The position numbers were made by a program, and so were the translations under genes. 22,110 bases of DNA from Streptomyces sp. NRRL S-31. Lineage in GTDB: Bacteria; Actinomycetota; Actinomycetes; Streptomycetales; Streptomycetaceae. The DNA is taken from positions 1-22,110 of the forward strand of contig NZ_JOCB01000126.1 in the NCBI RefSeq assembly GCF_000718775.1, given 5' to 3'. Below the pieces are notes generated by a model that did no database searches, was not told the origin of the DNA, and was given only the letters and a program-made list of their open reading frames with translations. Shown here in pieces: positions 20,550 to 22,110 of the stretch (position 1 is its first letter; each line of letters begins with the position of its first letter).

Positions 20550-21433
20550 CGCGTACCACACACGGCCCCGTCGCCGTCCTCGGTCTCGGCGCGATGGGCG
20601 CGGGCCTGGCCCGCCGCCTCCTCGACGAGGGCGTACAGGTCCGGGTCTGGAACCGCAGCGCGGACCGGACCGCACCGCTCGCCCGGGCGGGCGCCCACGT
20701 CGCCGCCCACCCCGCCGAGGCGGTCGCCGGCACGAGCGCCGCCCTGTGCGTCGTGGCCGACGGCGAGGCGCTCGGCACCGTGCTGCGCGGACCGGACGGC
20801 GTGCTGGCCGACGGCCCCTACCCCGGGGTCCTGCTCTGTGCCAGCACCGTCGCTCCCGAGGAGGTCGTCCAGATCGCGGGGGACCTCCCGCGCATCCTGG
20901 ACGTGGGCATGCTCGGCAACCGCGACCACGCCCGGGACGGAGAGCTGCGGCTGTTCGTCGGCGGCGAGGCGCAGACGTTCGACGCCGCCCGCCCGCTGCT
21001 GGAGACGCTGGGCAAGGAGGTCGTCCATCTGGGCGCACTCGGTTCCGGCATGCGGATGAAACTGCTCCTCAACCTGCTGATGGGCATCGAGGTGCAGGCC
21101 CTGGCCGAGGCGACCGAACTGGCGGGCGCCTGCGGCCTCGACCGGCAGCAGGTCCTCAAGACCATCGCGGGCAGCGGCTTCGCCTCGCCGGTGATGGCGT
21201 TCAAGTCCCGGCGGCTGGCCGCCGGACGCTTCGAGGAGCCGGACTTCCGGCTGCGGCTGATGGCGAAAGACCTCATGCTCGCTACCAAGCAGGCAGCAGC
21301 AGCCGGCCTGAGCCTGCCGCTGGCGACCGCCGCGGCAGAGACCCACGTCCGCGCCACCGAGCAGGGACTGGGCGACCAGGACTGTGCCGCGGTCACCCGC
21401 GCACTCAGACCGAAACCGGGAACCGACACGTGA
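20546..21433 (+). CDS. Beta-hydroxyacid dehydrogenase (3-hydroxyisobutyrate dehydrogenase-like)
   Basis: This 295-aa protein has an N-terminal Rossmann motif (VLGLGAMGAGLARRLL, 11-26) with WNRS after strand 2. The helical C-terminal half includes the catalytic Lys172 and Asn176 (GSGMRMKLLLNLLMG). The usual substrate loop DxPVSGG is DVGMLGN (119-125), so the substrate may differ from 3-hydroxyisobutyrate. NAD(P)-dependent oxidation of a hydroxyacid, or imine or enoyl reduction (the family also contains imine reductases), is possible. WNRS suggests NADP over NAD, as an Arg follows strand 2, but this is weak. It overlaps both neighbours by 4 bp (ATGA upstream, GTGA downstream), so the three genes are a translationally coupled operon. 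Confidence 0.85.
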   Translation: MTRTTHGPVAVLGLGAMGAGLARRLLDEGVQVRVWNRSADRTAPLARAGAHVAAHPAEAVAGTSAALCVVADGEALGTVLRGPDGVLADGPYPGVLLCASTVAPEEVVQIAGDLPRILDVGMLGNRDHARDGELRLFVGGEAQTFDAARPLLETLGKEVVHLGALGSGMRMKLLLNLLMGIEVQALAEATELAGACGLDRQQVLKTIAGSGFASPVMAFKSRRLAAGRFEEPDFRLRLMAKDLMLATKQAAAAGLSLPLATAAAETHVRATEQGLGDQDCAAVTRALRPKPGTDT

Positions 21434-22110
21434 TCATCGACATCCACGGGCACCTGTCCCCACCGGAAGCGGCCGAACGCTTCCCCATGCCCCCGAGCCT
21501 GACCGACGTCGACGGCATGCTCGCCGCCCGCGCCGAGGCCGGGATCGACCTGACCATCATCGGCAGCCCGGTCGGGGCCGGGGCGATGGCGCGGGTGCCG
21601 GGCGTGGACAACTACGCGCAGCCGCGCGACCGGCTGCGGAGTTTCCACGCGTGGATGTCGGGCCTGATCCGCAGGTTCCCGGACCAGCTGCGCGGCTACG
21701 TCTACGCCAACCCGTTCGGCGACGACGATCACCTCGAAGGGGTGCGGGAGACCCTGGCGGACCCCGCCTTCGTCGGCCTGATCACCACGTCCAGCGTCCA
21801 CGGGGAGCTGCTCGGCTCGCCACGGGCCGACCCGTTCTTCGCGCTGGCCGCGGAGGCGGGGGTGCCGGTCCTGGTGCACGCCCCGGCCGAACCCGTCGGC
21901 ACCGAACGGGTCGAGGGGACCGGCTTCGTGGAGCAGATCGGCCGCTTCGGCGACGTCACCCTCGGCATGGCCATGATCGCGTACGCGGGGTGGCTGGAGA
22001 AGTACCCGGACCTGCGGCTGATCGGCGCGACCGGCGGCGGCGCGATGGCGCTGTTGCCGGAGCGCCTCCAGACGGCGGCGCGCCCCCGGCACTGGGGCGG
22101 GGGCGCGCCG
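21430..22110 (+). CDS. Amidohydrolase-2/ACMSD-like decarboxylase or hydrolase, partial
   Basis: This 227-residue partial protein is cut by the window end. The GTG at 21430 overlaps the dehydrogenase stop (GTGA). The N-terminus VIIDIHGHLSP carries the first metal ligands (HxH) of the amidohydrolase-2 family, which includes ACMSD and resorcylate decarboxylases. Later PVLVHAPAEP gives a third ligand. The strand that usually reads AHxGG reads IGATGGGAMALLPERL (about 198-213), so the expected His is Thr. The final Asp-containing strand lies beyond the window. The family decarboxylates or hydrolyses aromatic or enoic acids. Together with an ABM protein and a hydroxyacid dehydrogenase it suggests a short catabolic or tailoring pathway. 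Confidence 0.8.
   Translation, partial: MIIDIHGHLSPPEAAERFPMPPSLTDVDGMLAARAEAGIDLTIIGSPVGAGAMARVPGVDNYAQPRDRLRSFHAWMSGLIRRFPDQLRGYVYANPFGDDDHLEGVRETLADPAFVGLITTSSVHGELLGSPRADPFFALAAEAGVPVLVHAPAEPVGTERVEGTGFVEQIGRFGDVTLGMAMIAYAGWLEKYPDLRLIGATGGGAMALLPERLQTAARPRHWGGGAP

Overview
The window looks like chromosomal DNA from Streptomyces or a close relative. G+C is very high, third codon positions are almost all G or C, two promoters match the vegetative TTGACa/TAGxxT pattern, and many neighbouring genes overlap by 4 bp (ATGA or GTGA). I see no tRNA, rRNA, transposase, phage gene or CRISPR array.

Left part (1-7.7 kb): a minus-strand pair encodes an NCS1 nucleobase-type permease and an isochorismatase-fold hydrolase behind a near-consensus promoter. 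Two small genes follow (a 50-aa acidic protein and a DUF2795 protein), then a secreted CAP-domain protein. Tail to tail with it lies a 615-aa gene that fuses an ECF sigma factor, a zinc anti-sigma-like motif, two hydrophobic segments and a C-terminal CAP domain. An HxlR regulator and an epoxide-hydrolase-like alpha/beta hydrolase are transcribed divergently.

Middle (7.7-15.1 kb): NAD kinase, a PpiB-type cyclophilin, and a type II thioesterase with no PKS or NRPS gene in view. Next come a YheO/DauR-like regulator with a clear promoter and operator-like palindrome, a truncated N-terminal remnant of a D-threonine aldolase/D-serine dehydratase, and an intact PLP threonine/serine dehydratase. On the minus strand is a translationally coupled cascade: a frameshifted Nudix gene, a Nudix-APH kinase fusion, and a third Nudix gene.

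Right part (15.5-22.1 kb): a secreted endonuclease/exonuclease/phosphatase-fold protein and a 3-hydroxyisobutyryl-CoA hydrolase. A thioredoxin-like [2Fe-2S] ferredoxin gene lies behind a cobalamin-riboswitch-like leader. About 2 kb away is what looks like a second, decayed copy of the cobalamin aptamer core with no gene behind it. Then come a probable decayed minus-strand reading frame, a methyltransferase, and a divergent operon of an ABM-domain protein, a beta-hydroxyacid dehydrogenase and an amidohydrolase cut by the window end.

The best candidates for something new are the sigma/anti-sigma/CAP fusion facing its CAP paralogue, the triple-Nudix/kinase cassette, and the intact/decayed cobalamin aptamer pair. 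All functional statements come from reading motifs by eye; no database search was run.
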